A stretch of 64,000 nt of DNA from Patiria miniata. Lineage: Eukaryota; Echinodermata; Asteroidea; Valvatida; Asterinidae. The first letter of the stretch is position 1. Every line of letters starts with the position of its first letter. The stretch covers positions 14,485,606 through 14,549,605 of the forward strand of contig NW_024037064.1 in NCBI RefSeq assembly GCF_015706575.1. Reading direction: 5' to 3'. The position numbers were made by a program, and so were the translations under genes. This document shows positions 1 to 11,367 of this stretch, piece after piece. The notes below the pieces were generated by a model, which ran no database searches, was not told the origin of the DNA, and saw only the letters and a program-made list of their open reading frames with translations.

Positions 1-59
1 AAATAGGGTCTACTTGGGACTAAGTCAAGGGCAAAGTCCCAAGGGATATAAATTGTTCC

Positions 60-285
60 ACCCCCATTCTGACTCCGCCGACTCCACCCACATTCCGACT
101 CCGCTGATCCACCCACATTCCGAGCCGCTAACTCCACCCACATTCCGACTACGCCGACATTCTGACTCAACTGATCAACCTTCCGAATCCGACTCCACTG
201 ACCTTCCGACTCCACCCACTTCCTACTCCACATTCCGATTCCCAGTTTCCACTTCCATTCCCCTGCTCCATTGCCCTGACTATAC
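60..285. repeat. Degenerate CT-rich tandem repeat
   Basis: Short words such as CCGACTCCACC and CACATTCCGAC recur irregularly. The stretch is strongly pyrimidine-rich on the plus strand. The open frame through it is the usual product of a biased repeat. No gene is supported in the first 430 bases. Confidence 0.6.
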
Positions 286-429
286 CAGTCTACGGACTGA
301 TCCGATCAACCCAGAAGAGGGGATAGTCTGGTGCTGTGGCCAACCACTGCAGGGATAGGACACCATCGGGACGGCACGCTACCAACCAAACCAGCCTGAA
401 GCAGGAAAGCTGGCACGACAACGTCACAA

Positions 430-2288
430 TACTGTCCCATTCTCCCTGACAGTTACTGTCCGATTTTCTTTTGCCAAATACTGTCCAATTCCCCCATCTA
501 AACATTGTCCCATTCCCCACGACAAGCACTGTTCGGTTTTTCTTGCTAATTACTCTCCGATTTCTCCGGCCAAATATTGTCCAAATCCAACTGCCAAATA
601 CCGTCCCATTCCTCCCGCTAAATACTGTCCGGTTGCCCCTGTTCAATATTGTCCGATTCCACTTGCCAATGACTGTCTGATTTTTCCTTGCAAATACTGT
701 CAGATTCCCCCAGCTAAACATTGTCACATTCCCCCTGCTAAATACTGTCCGGTTGCCCCTGCTAAATATTTTCTCATTTCACCTGTCAAATACTGTCCGA
801 TTTTTCCTGCCAAATACTGTCCGACTCCCCCAGCTAAACATTGTCCGATTTTTTCTGCCACATACTGTACGATTCCACCTACCAAAGTATTAAATTCTCC
901 TGCCAAATTCTGTCCGATTCCCCTTAACAAGTACTGTCCAATTTTTCCTGCCAAACACTGTCAGATTCACCCAGCCCAACATTGTCCCATTCGTCCTGCT
1001 AAATACTGTCAGATTCCCCCAAACAAGTACTGTCCAATATTTCCTGCCAAACACTGTCAGATTCAGCAAGCCCAACATTGTCCCATTCGTCCTGCTAAAT
1101 ACTGTCAGATTCCCCCTAAAAAGTCCTGTCCGAGTTGAGTCCGATTCCACCTGCCAAAGTGTAAATTTTCCTGCCAAATACTGTCCGATTCGCCATGACA
1201 AGTACTAACCAATTTGTTTTGTCAAATACTGTCCGATTCTCTTAGCTAAACATAGCCCAAAGTTTCTTGCTAAAGCGTCCGTTTTTCCTGCTAAATATTT
1301 CCCGTTCATCCTGCTCAATACTGTCCGATCCCTATGTCAAATATTGTCTAATTTCACATGCCATTATTTTCCTGTCCAAATTTTCCTGCCAAATACTAAC
1401 CGATTTCCCCCATCTAAACATTGTCCAATTTTCCCGAAAAATTCAGTCCCATTCCTCCTGCTTATTACTGACCATTTTTTTCCTGCAAAACAAATACTGT
1501 CGGATTCCCCAGCTAAACATTGTCCGAGTTTTCATGCCAAATACTGTCCGATTCCACCTGCCAAAGTGTGTATTTTCCTGCCAAACACTGTCCGACTCCC
1601 CGACGAGCACTGTCCGATTTTTCCTGCCAAACTCTGTGCGATTCCCCCTGACATGTATTGTGCGATTTTCCCTACCAAATACTGTCCGATTCCCCATGGC
1701 AAGTACTTTCTAGTTTTTCTTGCCAAATTCCGTCTGATTTCCCCTGCCAAATATTGTCCGGTTCCACCTGTCAATTACTGTCCTATTCTTCTAGCTAAAC
1801 AACATTGTCCAATGTTTCCAGCTAAAGTGTCCGATTTATCCTGCCAAATACTGTCCCAATCCTCCTGTTGAAGATTGTCCGATTTCCCCAGCTAAACATT
1901 GTCCGATTCGACCTGCCAATTGCAAAGTGTCAATTTTTCCTGCCAAATACTGTCAAATTCCCAAAGCTTGACATTGTCGAATGTTTCCTGCTAAAGTGTC
2001 CGAGTGTTCCTGCCAAATACTGTCCCATTCTCCCTGACAGTTACTGTCGGATTTTTCCAGCCAAATATTGTCCGATTCCACATACCAAATTAAATACATG
2101 TATTGTCCAATTCCACTTGCCAAAGTGTCATTTTTTTTCCGCCGAATACTGTTCGATTACCCATGACATGTACTAACCAATCTGTTCTGCCAAAAACTGT
2201 CTGATTCCCTCAGTTAAACATTGTACGAAGTTTCCTGCTAAAGTGTCCCGTTTTTCCTGCAAAATACTGTCCCATTCATCCTGCTTAA
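430..2288. repeat. 24-bp minisatellite, left block
   Basis: About 75 degenerate copies of a 24-bp unit run head to tail; a typical unit is CCTGCCAAATACTGTCCGAT plus four more pyrimidine-rich bases. Units keep the 24-bp register with occasional one-base slips. Because 24 is a multiple of three, long open frames appear in several frames on both strands (for example 1344-1871 plus); these are artefacts. The same array continues at 8234 beyond the Harbinger element, so the transposon landed inside it. Confidence 0.92.
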
Positions 2289-2321
2289 AGCCGCGTTCGG
2301 ATTGGACTTATTTTTGTAAAA
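2289..2321 (+). repeat. Harbinger left terminal inverted repeat
   Basis: Begins AGCCGCGTTCGGATTGG and ends in TTGTAAAA. It matches the reverse complement of 8201-8233 at 30 of 33 positions. It begins where the minisatellite periodicity stops. Confidence 0.9.
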
Positions 2322-2716
2322 CCTACGGAGATTGTAAGGAATTTGACCAAATTAAGTCCAGTGCGGACAGCCGGTAAACGCTGCAAATTGTCAAGTGTCG
2401 ATCGTCGGTTGACAGTTTAACCCACCGCAGCGGAAGATCTACAGGGCCAACTGGGTCGCGGAGAAGTTACGCGGTCAGTTTTACGTCGCTGAAAAGTCCA
2501 GTGCGGACGGCCGCTGCAATGTAAAACCACGGTAAAGCAGGCATTTTGACCACGTGATTTCCGTCTCGGCGTCCATGGGTCAAAATGCATGACCCCGGCG
2601 CGCCATATTATGCGCTAGCTGTGTCCGTGTGCTGTGGTCTTTCGTTTTGAGTCGTATTTTCTGCTGCCTTGTCGCTCTAATCCTTCGATTATTTGATCTG
2701 TGCATCGATCAACAAG

Positions 2717-4561
2717 ATGGAGGATTTCATAGATATGATCGTAAGCACAATTCTCGTTGATGATGATCCACAAGTGTCAAGTAACGCCCAACAAAACTGT
2801 GATGGCGATGGGAATCGCTCGACAGAGAGATTCAGGCGCCGACTGCAATGGCATCGACGAGTTTTGAACAACGAACGTGCGGGGTACATGCTGAACTTCG
2901 CAGTTATTTTGACGAGCTTATGTAAGAGAAGTCTTCCCTTGTTTTACAATACTTTGAAAATGAATTTTAAATGGTTTTAAAGGGCATGTAAAGTACATTA
3001 ATGCCTGTAGCTGTACTACAGTGATGTGGTCCGTCGCATACGACTTCTTGTACTAATTATCACTGCACTAATTTCGGGAAAAATTTTTTGCAAGAATAAT
3101 CGGACAAAACAATTGTTGAAAAGTAAAACGGTTAAGATTTAATTTTAATACCCAACCATATTTGCCTTTTTACAGCTTATTATAACCACCCAAAAGTGAA
3201 ATTCTGATTCGAAATCGTGATTTTAACATGGAAAAAATTATGTTAACATAACAAATTCTTAGGAAAAACTGATTAATTTTAATTTAGATGAGATCCATAA
3301 AGTTTGAAAGTGGGGGTATTAAAAAATACAGTTCTTGTACAACTTGCATGTTATGTGTTCTAACCCTTATGTGGATTTGTTGGGATGTACAGGGGGGGGG
3401 GGGGAAGCTGAAAATAATAACTTCTTAACATCTTTTTATTTAATTATTTTAATTTTTTTTTTTTTAACAGTGTCTGCCATGTATAGTTCTCCCGTAACTA
3501 TTTGGAGGAGAGAACGGAGCAGCCAGTGGTGGGAAGTGGATGCCCTCATCCAGTTTACTGACCAGAAGTGGTACGAGAACTTCCGAATGACAAGGGCAGC
3601 CTTCCAACTGCTATGCAACCAGCTGCATCCTCATCTTGTCAGGCAGGTTTCAAGAATGAGGCAACCGGTATGTGTTGTCAAGCTTCTAGCACTAACCTTG
3701 TACCGTTTGGCAACTGGGGAGTCATTCCGCACCATCAGCAACTTGTTTGGTGTTGGACGGACAACTGCATATGATGGATTTTGGGATGTGTGCAATGCTT
3801 TGAACAGCCACTTAAAGAAACTGTATGTCAAGAGACCTAAAGGTGAGGCTGTCAACCGGATGATAAATGTGTTTGAGACGAAATATGGCTTCCCGATGTG
3901 TGGAGGAGCAATTGATGGCACCCACATTCCCATCATTGCACCTGATCAGTACCACACAGATTACTTTAATCGAAAGGGTTGGTACAGCGTGTTACTTCAA
4001 GGCCTTGTAGACCACAACTTCAAATTTATGGACTTTGATGTAGGACAGCCTGGAAAGTGTCATGACTCGTGGGTATTTCAGTCCTCAAAACTGCACTTGA
4101 AACTTGTGAATGGCACGTTTTATCCAAGGCTCACAAGAGCAATTGAGGGCCAAGATATACCCATCGTTATTCTTGGAGATTCCGCCTATACTTTGTCACC
4201 ATTCTTGATGAAACCCTACCCAGAAGGACTAGCAACTGCAGAAGAACTTCGCTTCAATGTACGCCTCAGCCGAGCACGCATTTTGGTCGAGCATGCATTT
4301 GGTCGGCTGAAGGGGCGATGGCGCTGTATCATGAAGCGCAATGACTCTCATGCGAAGAACATTCATGTTTTAGTTTCAGCATGCATTGTCCTGCATAACT
4401 TCTGTGAAACGTGGAAGCAAGAGAATGAAGACATGCACATCAGAGATGAGCCACAAGATGATGATCCATTTGAGCATCAAGCTGACCATGCACAGAATAT
4501 TGCCGAGGATGGAGAACAGTTCCGTGCAGCACTTGCACGATACTTCACAAGTCAGCATTGA
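2717..4561 (+). CDS. HARBI1-like DDE transposase, two exons
   Basis: Predicted 431-aa nuclease of the DDE_Tnp_4 family, which cuts and joins Harbinger ends. Proposed exon 1 is 2717-2921 (ATG in MEDFIDM, donor GTAAGA) and exon 2 is 3471-4561 (acceptor after a T-rich tract ending AACAG); the splice keeps the frame. Visible catalytic context: GGAIDGTHIP (first Asp), VILGDSAYTLSPF (second Asp) and RILVEHAFGRLKGRW (Glu). An N-terminal helical part with KLLALTLYRLATG and GVGRTTAY resembles the HTH region of HARBI1. No stop interrupts either exon. It ends in an acidic, His-rich tail. The convergent Myb-like gene of the same element is its expected partner for nuclear import and end binding (family knowledge). 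An alternative is unspliced use of a Met near 3480, giving a shorter N-terminus. Confidence 0.9.
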
Positions 4562-5779
4562 AAAGATGTACATGTAGCTTCAAGTCAAGATTCATGTCAG
4601 TAGTGAATTCTGCAGGAATTGAAGACTGCATCCCCAACCCTAATATTCCTCTTTTTATTATTATTTTTTCTGAAGTAAATGTGATGCCAATCAATAACAG
4701 CATAACAAATAATGCGCCCACCCTTCTTGGATCTGCCACTGCATTTTTTTCGCAAACAAGTTTTCTGTCCTAATTGGCCTCTTTGCAAATGCTCAATAAT
4801 TTTTATTTTGTGTAAAGATGAAAACTGAAGAAAAAAGAATACACAAAGTTTGAATCCCAGCTGTTTATATTTCATAACCTGTGGTAAAGACACATTGAGA
4901 AATAAACATGTACATGTACATATACTTTTATTGTGCGAATATTGCAATACATGTATAAACTGGATAAAGTTTCTCTTTTCTTACACTAGTTACAGACTTC
5001 TTAAAATGATGTGCTTTTAATAAAACAAACTTGGAGTTTTCACTAGTTCTAGGAAATTTGTTTGATTTGAAATGCACTTTACGGGCTTTTTAGTTCAGTG
5101 TACTCCTACCTGTAAATTTAACCATAGTGTACAGACTATCAAACTGCTGGCAATAAAAGGCATTTAAAAAACTTCTTTGGTTCCTTGAGTTACAGAGTTG
5201 CACATGACTTATGAAACAAAATCTAAACAGGTAACATCAAACTTAAATGTTACATATTTTGTAACCTTTGCACAAGGCTCCTGAATAAACCACTTCAAAC
5301 TAGTTGAAAATATATTAAAAATACATAATGTATACATATTTAAATGTGAAAAAAAGTTGAAACTAAACTTAGTACATGTCCTGAATATATGGCAGCTTAA
5401 TAATAATACTGTAAGGTAAGAATATACCGAAGGCAAGTCGTTTTAATGTTAAAACTTAAATATAATTTCATATGTTTCATTATTGTCACATAAGGAGGTA
5501 CTACTTGAAAAATAGATTACATGTAATTACCGGAAAACTAAACTACAGAAAACACAAGAACTTGTTTCCGAAAACTCACACTAAATCTTTGCTACAATTA
5601 CTACAGTCTCGGCACTACCACAGTATAATATATAAGCTGTATATTATACAGCTTTATTAGACCTAAAACATGATGACATCATGCTTTATTGGCATGTTCG
5701 CTTCCTTCTCGTTACAACCTGGCACACGTAAACAAAGCAGGATGTCATGTTTTAGGTTAATTTCAATACATGCATGTTC
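4562..5779. other. Convergent 3' region between the Harbinger genes
   Basis: AT-rich stretch with no credible gene. AATAAA words on the plus strand (near 4899 and 5017) could serve the transposase mRNA. A foldback lies at 5661-5758. Confidence 0.5.
5661..5758. repeat. Short inverted repeat with about 17-bp arms
   Basis: ACCTAAAACATGATGACATC at the left is mirrored by GGATGTCATGTTTTAGGT at the right, with one small gap in the pairing and a loop of roughly 55 bases. It lies just beyond the stop codon of the Myb-like gene and could be its 3' hairpin or a small foldback insertion. Confidence 0.6.
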
Positions 5780-7883
5780 TTAAAAACGAGGGGGTGGTTG
5801 GAAGTCAAATGAATTGTGATTGACATATGGTGGAATGGCCTGGTCAGTAGAAGGTCTGCCGATGTTGGTGTACTGGTCTCTGTTGTTGCCTAGGATAGTT
5901 GCTAACTGCAGCATAAAGGCCCTGTTTTGTTCACCCTGCTGCTGCCGGAATGCTAGCTGTTCCCTCCGATGCTGATCTTCGCGGCGCTCCTTCTCTTCGG
6001 CTCTCGCTTTTTCCCACTGGAAGCGTTCCTTCTCCATCTGTAAGAGAGCCATTGTGGTCTCGTCCTTCGCGGCTTGTTGTGCCTCAATGAGCTTGGAGAC
6101 AGCGCTGCCCATGGCTTCTTCTATCTGTGATTTTTTACCACGACGCTTTCTTGTCATCTGGCCTAAGGACAACCAAGAAATAAGAACAAAAAATGCAACT
6201 GCAAATTAGGAAGAAACAGTAAGGAAAGTCCGAATTAATAAGTTTGAAGAAATTGTGATGACCTGAATGAGAAAAGAAAAAACAGGGTAATCCGAGAGAA
6301 AACTTGCTTGCCCTGAAATAGTAATTATGTAGTTTTAAAGAAAAAAAAGATAACTACAAGATTTTTGGGTCACCATTCTCTCCTCAATAGAAACATTGGG
6401 ACCAGGAGGGGGCTAGAATGAAACGAAGACACTTGCTTGGATAGCTTACTTATGCACAAAGAAAAAATACACAAAAAGAAAACAAAACCAAACATAAGAC
6501 TAAAGTAAAATTTTACCATTGAATTTTTCTTTCAGCTTGCTTGGGGCCTTTGAATTGCCAGGGTCTGTGGCTGGATCTTCCAGTCCAGCAGTGGTATCAC
6601 CATCTGTTGACTGTTCGTCTGTGGCAAGGACCTCGTCAATGGCATCCATGTCCTCATTGATGACATCTGAATAGTCTGTTTCGACAAAAAAATAATGACA
6701 AGAAATGGTTTTAGTTTATTTTCTTTAACATGAAGGTATTTATCCACACTGTTTTTGACTTCATAAACAGCAAACTGAACAATAACATTCCCATTTTGTC
6801 AATGTTACTCTCTGCGAAATTCAAGGCCCGTGTATTTACCATTAAAATAGATATCCAAAAGAAATTTTTTTTTTTCAACCTATTACGATGTTACATCTGG
6901 CTCTGAATGAAAGATTTAAAATGCGACTTATTGCAATATTTGTATCAAAAACTGTTCATAAATATGCAAAGGAATTTTGTTGTCAAAATTGTATTAATTA
7001 CAAAACTTTAATTCATATGTATGAATACCTTGGACCTGCTCCATTGTGTCGCTCTGGGATGTTGATGCATTCTGTTCGTCATCTTCTTCTTCGTCAGAGC
7101 TGAGGCCAGCATCGGCATGGTGATAGGCCCTGCAGTTTGTCATCGGACGTTTCCCTGTGACAACATATTATAAGAAAGTTAATAACAAAAAAAAAGAATG
7201 TAAAAAAAAAGAAAAATACTCGCAGAGAGAATGTTGCATCTTGACTATAACTCAGTTGTTTAAAAGTAAAAAAGATCAAATTAAATGGTTCTGTTATTCT
7301 GTAGTCGGGCAGCGGCGGCCCCCCTAAAAAAATTTAAAAAAAAAAAAAATTCAGTACACCCCCCCCCCCACAAAAAAAAGAACCCACACCAGATCATGAC
7401 CAAAATGATGACTGTGATGCACGGTGACCAAGGAACATGGGCATGGAGAAAAAAAGAAAAAATCATTTGTGACAACTCACCCAGAAATTCGTCCAGCTCC
7501 TTGTAGTACGGGGAGCTCACCCTTCCCCGCCCAGATGCGTTATTCTCCTTTTTAGCATCCCTATACTTCCGTTTGAGGTAATCTATTCTGTCCTTGAGGC
7601 TTTCCCACGTCCGGTATGGCGACCCAGGAAAGGTGTGTAGAAACTTCGATAATATTGAGGCCCACACTCGAGAATTGTAAGTCATGCCCTCAAACCCCTC
7701 CTGGTGGGATTTTTCGCCACAAATCGCGATGAGAGCTGAAGTTTCTTCTTGCGACCAATTCCGCTTCCTCTTCCCCTTTGGGCAATCGCTTGATGAATCC
7801 CCCTTTCTTTCTTCTTGCGACCGATTCCGCTTCCCCTTCTCCTTGGGGCAATCGCTTGATGAATCCCCCTTTCTTTTAGTCAT
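5780..7883 (-). CDS. Harbinger Myb/SANT-like accessory protein, four exons
   Basis: Four minus-strand exons join in frame into a 356-aa protein: 7883-7481, 7154-7029, 6675-6517 and 6162-5780, each bounded by GT and AG. The N-terminus has two Lys/Ser-rich copies of KGDSSSDCPK. Then comes a trihelix/SANT-like domain with the spaced tryptophans of NWSQEETSALI, RVWASIL and RTWESLKDRI. The middle (exons 2-3) is acidic. Exon 4 encodes a Lys/Arg/Glu/Gln-rich probable coiled coil (EKERFQWEKARAEEKERR). In Harbinger elements the Myb-like protein binds the ends and helps the transposase into the nucleus (established for the superfamily). All four phases agree with no stop, so the gene looks functional. 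The start is the first Met of the basic region; an upstream in-frame Met exists but lies in repeat-like leader. Confidence 0.85.
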
Positions 7884-8200
7884 GGTGTCACACTCACAGA
7901 TTATAAATATAACTACAAAAATACTAGCAGTTACTCGGACATGTCGGACGTACGACTGATAACAAAATGGCGACAACGCACTAGCCACGTTTTGCAACAG
8001 CGCGAGTTTCGCGGGGTTTACGCAACAACATCCGAGGTCAAATTTTAAAAGGTCAATCGAAGGGCGCCCTCGTGAGATTGGGAGAAGAAATGTGCTGCAA
8101 AGTTTACGTGGCCAAGGACTTCACGCGGACCGAGTAAATCCATGTGCGGACGCACGGAAGAATAACCACACCGGAATATTGACAATCACGTACGGAAACT

Positions 8201-8233
8201 TTTTACAATAGTAAGTCCAGTCCGAACGCGGCT
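8201..8233 (-). repeat. Harbinger right terminal inverted repeat
   Basis: Read on the minus strand it begins AGCCGCGTTCGGACTGG and mirrors the left end. The minisatellite resumes within about 20 bases after it. Confidence 0.9.
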
Positions 8234-9130
8234 ACCGATCCACCTGCCTTATAGTGTCTAATTCCACATGCCAATTAGTGTCCGATTTTACCTGCTAAAT
8301 ATTGTCCTATTCCACCTGCCCAATACAGTGGAATTTTTCCTGCTAAATACTATCCGAAGTTTCCTGCCAAATACCGTCCGATTCCACATGCCAAATATAA
8401 CACTGTACATGTCCAATTCATCTGCAAATTCTTTCCAATTGATCCTACTAAATACTGTCCGATTCCCCCTGCCAAATATTGTCAGATTCTACCTGCCAAT
8501 TATTGTTCGATTTTTCCTGCCAAATACTGTCCGACTCCACCTGTCAAAGCCTCATTTGTTTCCCTTCCAAATACTGTCCAATTCCCTTGACAAGTACTGT
8601 CCAATTTTCCTGCGAACTAATGTCCGATTTTTCCTGCCAAATACTGTCCGATTCCACATGCCAAATGTTAATTATTCATTTTGTCAATTCTGCAGACCAT
8701 TTTTTCCTCTTACTTCTACATTAATTATTTCTAGTTCCTTGCTTCATTGTAGTTTCGTCTTTCATGTTCATGATGTTCTAGGTTTCCTCCATGTATTTTA
8801 GTTGTTGTTGATTTATTATTAATGAATAAAAGACATGAATTAATACATGTCCGATTCCACCTGCCAAATAACCTGCCAAATATTGTCGGATTCCACCTGT
8901 CAATTACTGTCCTTTTCGTCCAGTTAAATACTGTCCGATTCCAAATGCCATAAATTGTTCGATTCACCTTGTTAATACTGTCCTTTTCCCTCTGGCAATA
9001 CTGTCCGATGTTTCCTGCCAACATCCAATTTTTCCTGCCAAATACTGTCCGATTTTTCCTGCTAAATACCGTCCTATTCCACCTGTCATACATTGTTCGG
9101 TGTTTCCTGCAAAAACATGTACAATTGCTA
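8234..9130. repeat. 24-bp minisatellite, right block
   Basis: The unit is the same as in 430-2288, again giving long artefact frames on both strands (8268-8801 plus, 8731-9156 minus). A non-repeat stretch of about 150 bases (8690-8840) interrupts it. The block ends at about 9130, where a LINE piece begins. Confidence 0.88.
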
Positions 9131-9144
9131 GCGAATCCTAGCCC

Positions 9145-11350
9145 CCTCCGCTTCAAGGTCGTCTAGTTTAGCAATCTCGTTTTTGTTTTCTTCGTGCTGG
9201 GCAAGAACCTCAGGGTTACATGCCCGGCATTAAGATCGGAAACGACAGACCGCAAGGCAGCCACAAGTGACTCCCTGCGCCGTCGTCTATTTCTTGCCGA
9301 CCGGTAAGAAAATGAAATAATATATCGCTTAGTGGGGGACATGACGTCCTCCAACCAGAGGAGTTCGTTTCCGTACCCCTCCTTGAGAGTCCGCCAGCCC
9401 GCATAATTAAGCCTTTCTTAAATCCGTTTAAAAGCCAGCGTCGGCCAAAACGAAAACATTAAATTTCCAAAAAAAAACGACCGGCGCCTGCAATCTCCGT
9501 GAAAATAAATTTCTTTTCAACACAGTCATTGTCACTGAAACAGAATGGCGAATGCCCGCAAGACACGACACCCACTGAGCTGGATGTATGAAAACGGTCA
9601 AGCCGTTTACTGGTCGTGTTTCCACATTTCACAATGTAAAATAATAAAAGAAAAGTCCGAAATGAGATGACTGAGTCCCGCGGCACCGATCCCACAAGAT
9701 GTGGAATCTGAACCTCGGCGGTCAAGTTCTAAATCCAGGACACAATTGAAGTTTCCTGCTAAAATAACAGGACGACTTCCTGTCAAAAAAAGACAAGTCC
9801 GTAAAGAAGAGACGGCGCGCCCTGGGGTCAGTCAGGGCATCAACTGTGCACAATCGCACACCCTTTCCTCCCCCAGGACCGTGCAAAATTCCAGAAACGA
9901 TCCTTCAAACACTTGATGGAAGGAATAGAAAAATCAAAAGGACTTTTGGCAGGCAAAAAGGATGATGGTCCCACAGGAAGATGTATCAAAACTGACAGAA
10001 ATCTTCCCCCTCCACTCCGCCTGCCAAAAACTAAATCGCCATTGCCGGAAATATGACACTCCAGAAGACAGGAAACATCATACTCCCGACTAAGTCTAAA
10101 GACGCGTCTCCTCTTCACAGGGTCACGCATTCCATTGACATTCAATGAAAGGAAACTGACCACGGTGTGTTGAAATGAACATATTACTCGGGTGGATCAC
10201 CTTTCGGATTACAAAGTGTGGCAGCGGGGAGAGAGGTTCTGTACCCCACTTGCTTGTCTGTATCCGGGCCCTGGGGCTCAGACCGGCTAGTTTGTGCGTC
10301 CCCCAAAGATGTTGTGCGGGGAACAGCACTAGTTTAGAATGAGCTTGCAGGTTCATCCACTTTCATCTCGGACTCATTTTCTCTGAGAGACAATTCCACC
10401 AGATTTTTTTTAGGACTACACCAGAAGAGGGAGAATCTGAATCAGAAGAGGGATGACGATCCCTCTTTTTCATCTCCTTCCCTCTCACGGGTAAAAACCC
10501 ACAGCCCTGTCGATTGCAGCAGCCTGGCAGACAATTGACACCACTGGATTCGTGGTTCGAGGGCTCGGAGACGTCTGGCTTCGCCTGCACTAGATTGCAT
10601 GCCAAGCCGAAATATAACGAAATACCTACTCGGTATTAAAGGCTAGACAAACCAGTGCTTAGACCAGCCGCACGCCAATCGAAAATGGATATCCTAACTG
10701 GATATCTTAACAAAAATAACAAGAGAGATTCAAGCTTGTAACGGTATTGACTTTTTTGATATATACAAACAAGAGGGAGTCACAACTGCTGACTCGCTCA
10801 ACAAGAAGTTGTGATCAAGAAAGTAAAAAAGACGCGGAGGCCAGCCCCCGCAGACCCGAGATTCCCCAGCGGTGTAATGCAGAGTACCCAGAGCCTACAG
10901 GCCCGCAATACCCGCACTACGGCTCGCTCCGGCTGCCGACCCACCACCTTGTGTAACGGCGGTAGTTGGCTGCGTAACGGCTTACAAGCCGCAGCACAAG
11001 CACACAGGTCCCAACCCCACAAGGACTGAAGAATGGAGAAAAAAAATCCCCCAACAAAGAACTTCACGGGGCTATGCCACGGACCTAAACAAAAGAACGT
11101 GTACAAACGAATGGGCGGTGCACACTGCAACGGCCAAAACAAAAGGCGTGTACAAGTCAATGGGCTTGAAAAACCAACACCAAAAAACACCCAAAAAAAA
11201 ATCACCGAAAAAAACCCAAAATTCTCTAAAAACTTAACCTACTTGACTTATAAACCGAGATGAACAAAAATATACAAGAATTATCACCTTACTTCATCAA
11301 TAACTTGAATAGATTCCCAAACAACCCGGAGCTCCGGGAGACATGATTGT
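9145..11350 (-). mobile_element. Tx1-like LINE, 5' part (5' UTR, ORF1 remnant, endonuclease)
   Basis: Read on the minus strand, the piece starts at about 11350, runs through a roughly 700-base leader and a remnant with Ser/Asp-rich RDRHPSSDSDSPSSG, then enters an endonuclease domain near 10163. It stops against the minisatellite at about 9140. Its leader resembles that of the 31-38 kb LINE: both have a motif like CTCCCGGAGCTCCGGG near the start and a later GTGCAC-rich, CCGTGAAG-containing stretch. RT is absent. Confidence 0.65.
9460..10163 (-). pseudogene. LINE ORF2 endonuclease fragment
   Basis: The APE-type endonuclease start is recognisable as SFLSLNVNGMRDPVKRRRVF, the usual opening of L1/Tx1-clade ORF2. 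A later segment, RLDRF followed by FSDNDCVE, corresponds to the LDR and SDH region near the end of the domain. The intervening reading is broken by frame changes and stops, so no active enzyme is expected. Confidence 0.7.
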
Positions 11351-11367
11351 TTGAAAAGAATAGATAC
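11351..11367 (-). other. U2-like junction sequence between two LINE pieces
   Basis: On the minus strand GTATCTATTCTTTTCA lies exactly between the 3' end of one LINE (11368-13310) and the 5' leader of another. It differs by two bases from U2 snRNA nucleotides 36-51 (GTATCTGTTCTTATCA). The same word occurs at two other LINE 3' ends (38019 and 62085). Confidence 0.6.

Larger units (their letters stand above)
2289..8233. mobile_element. Complete-looking PIF/Harbinger DNA transposon
   Basis: The element is bounded by terminal inverted repeats of 33 bp (2289-2321 and 8201-8233) that begin AGCCGCGTTCGGA and differ at only three positions. It carries the two genes known from autonomous Harbingers, a DDE transposase (plus) and a Myb/SANT-like protein (minus), in convergent order, and both can be read through in-frame splice sites. 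A 20-bp subterminal direct repeat lies at 2354-2373 and 2494-2513. It is inserted in the 24-bp minisatellite. Harbingers usually make a 3-bp TWA target duplication; the flanks here (TAA and ACC) show no clean one. The near-identical ends and open genes suggest recent activity (inference). Confidence 0.9.

Noticed and set aside
1344-1871. Long plus-strand frame rich in Cys, Pro and Ile
   Set aside because: It lies entirely in the 24-bp minisatellite; equivalent frames are open in other phases and on the other strand.
3391-3403. G homopolymers here and elsewhere (7361, 19153, 19441, 23604, 44621, 53467, 58739) as G-quadruplex signals
   Set aside because: Single uninterrupted G or C runs lie in unrelated elements and may be slippage-prone or assembly-sensitive; no common structure.
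8268-8801. 177-aa plus-strand frame
   Set aside because: Repeat artefact of the right minisatellite block.
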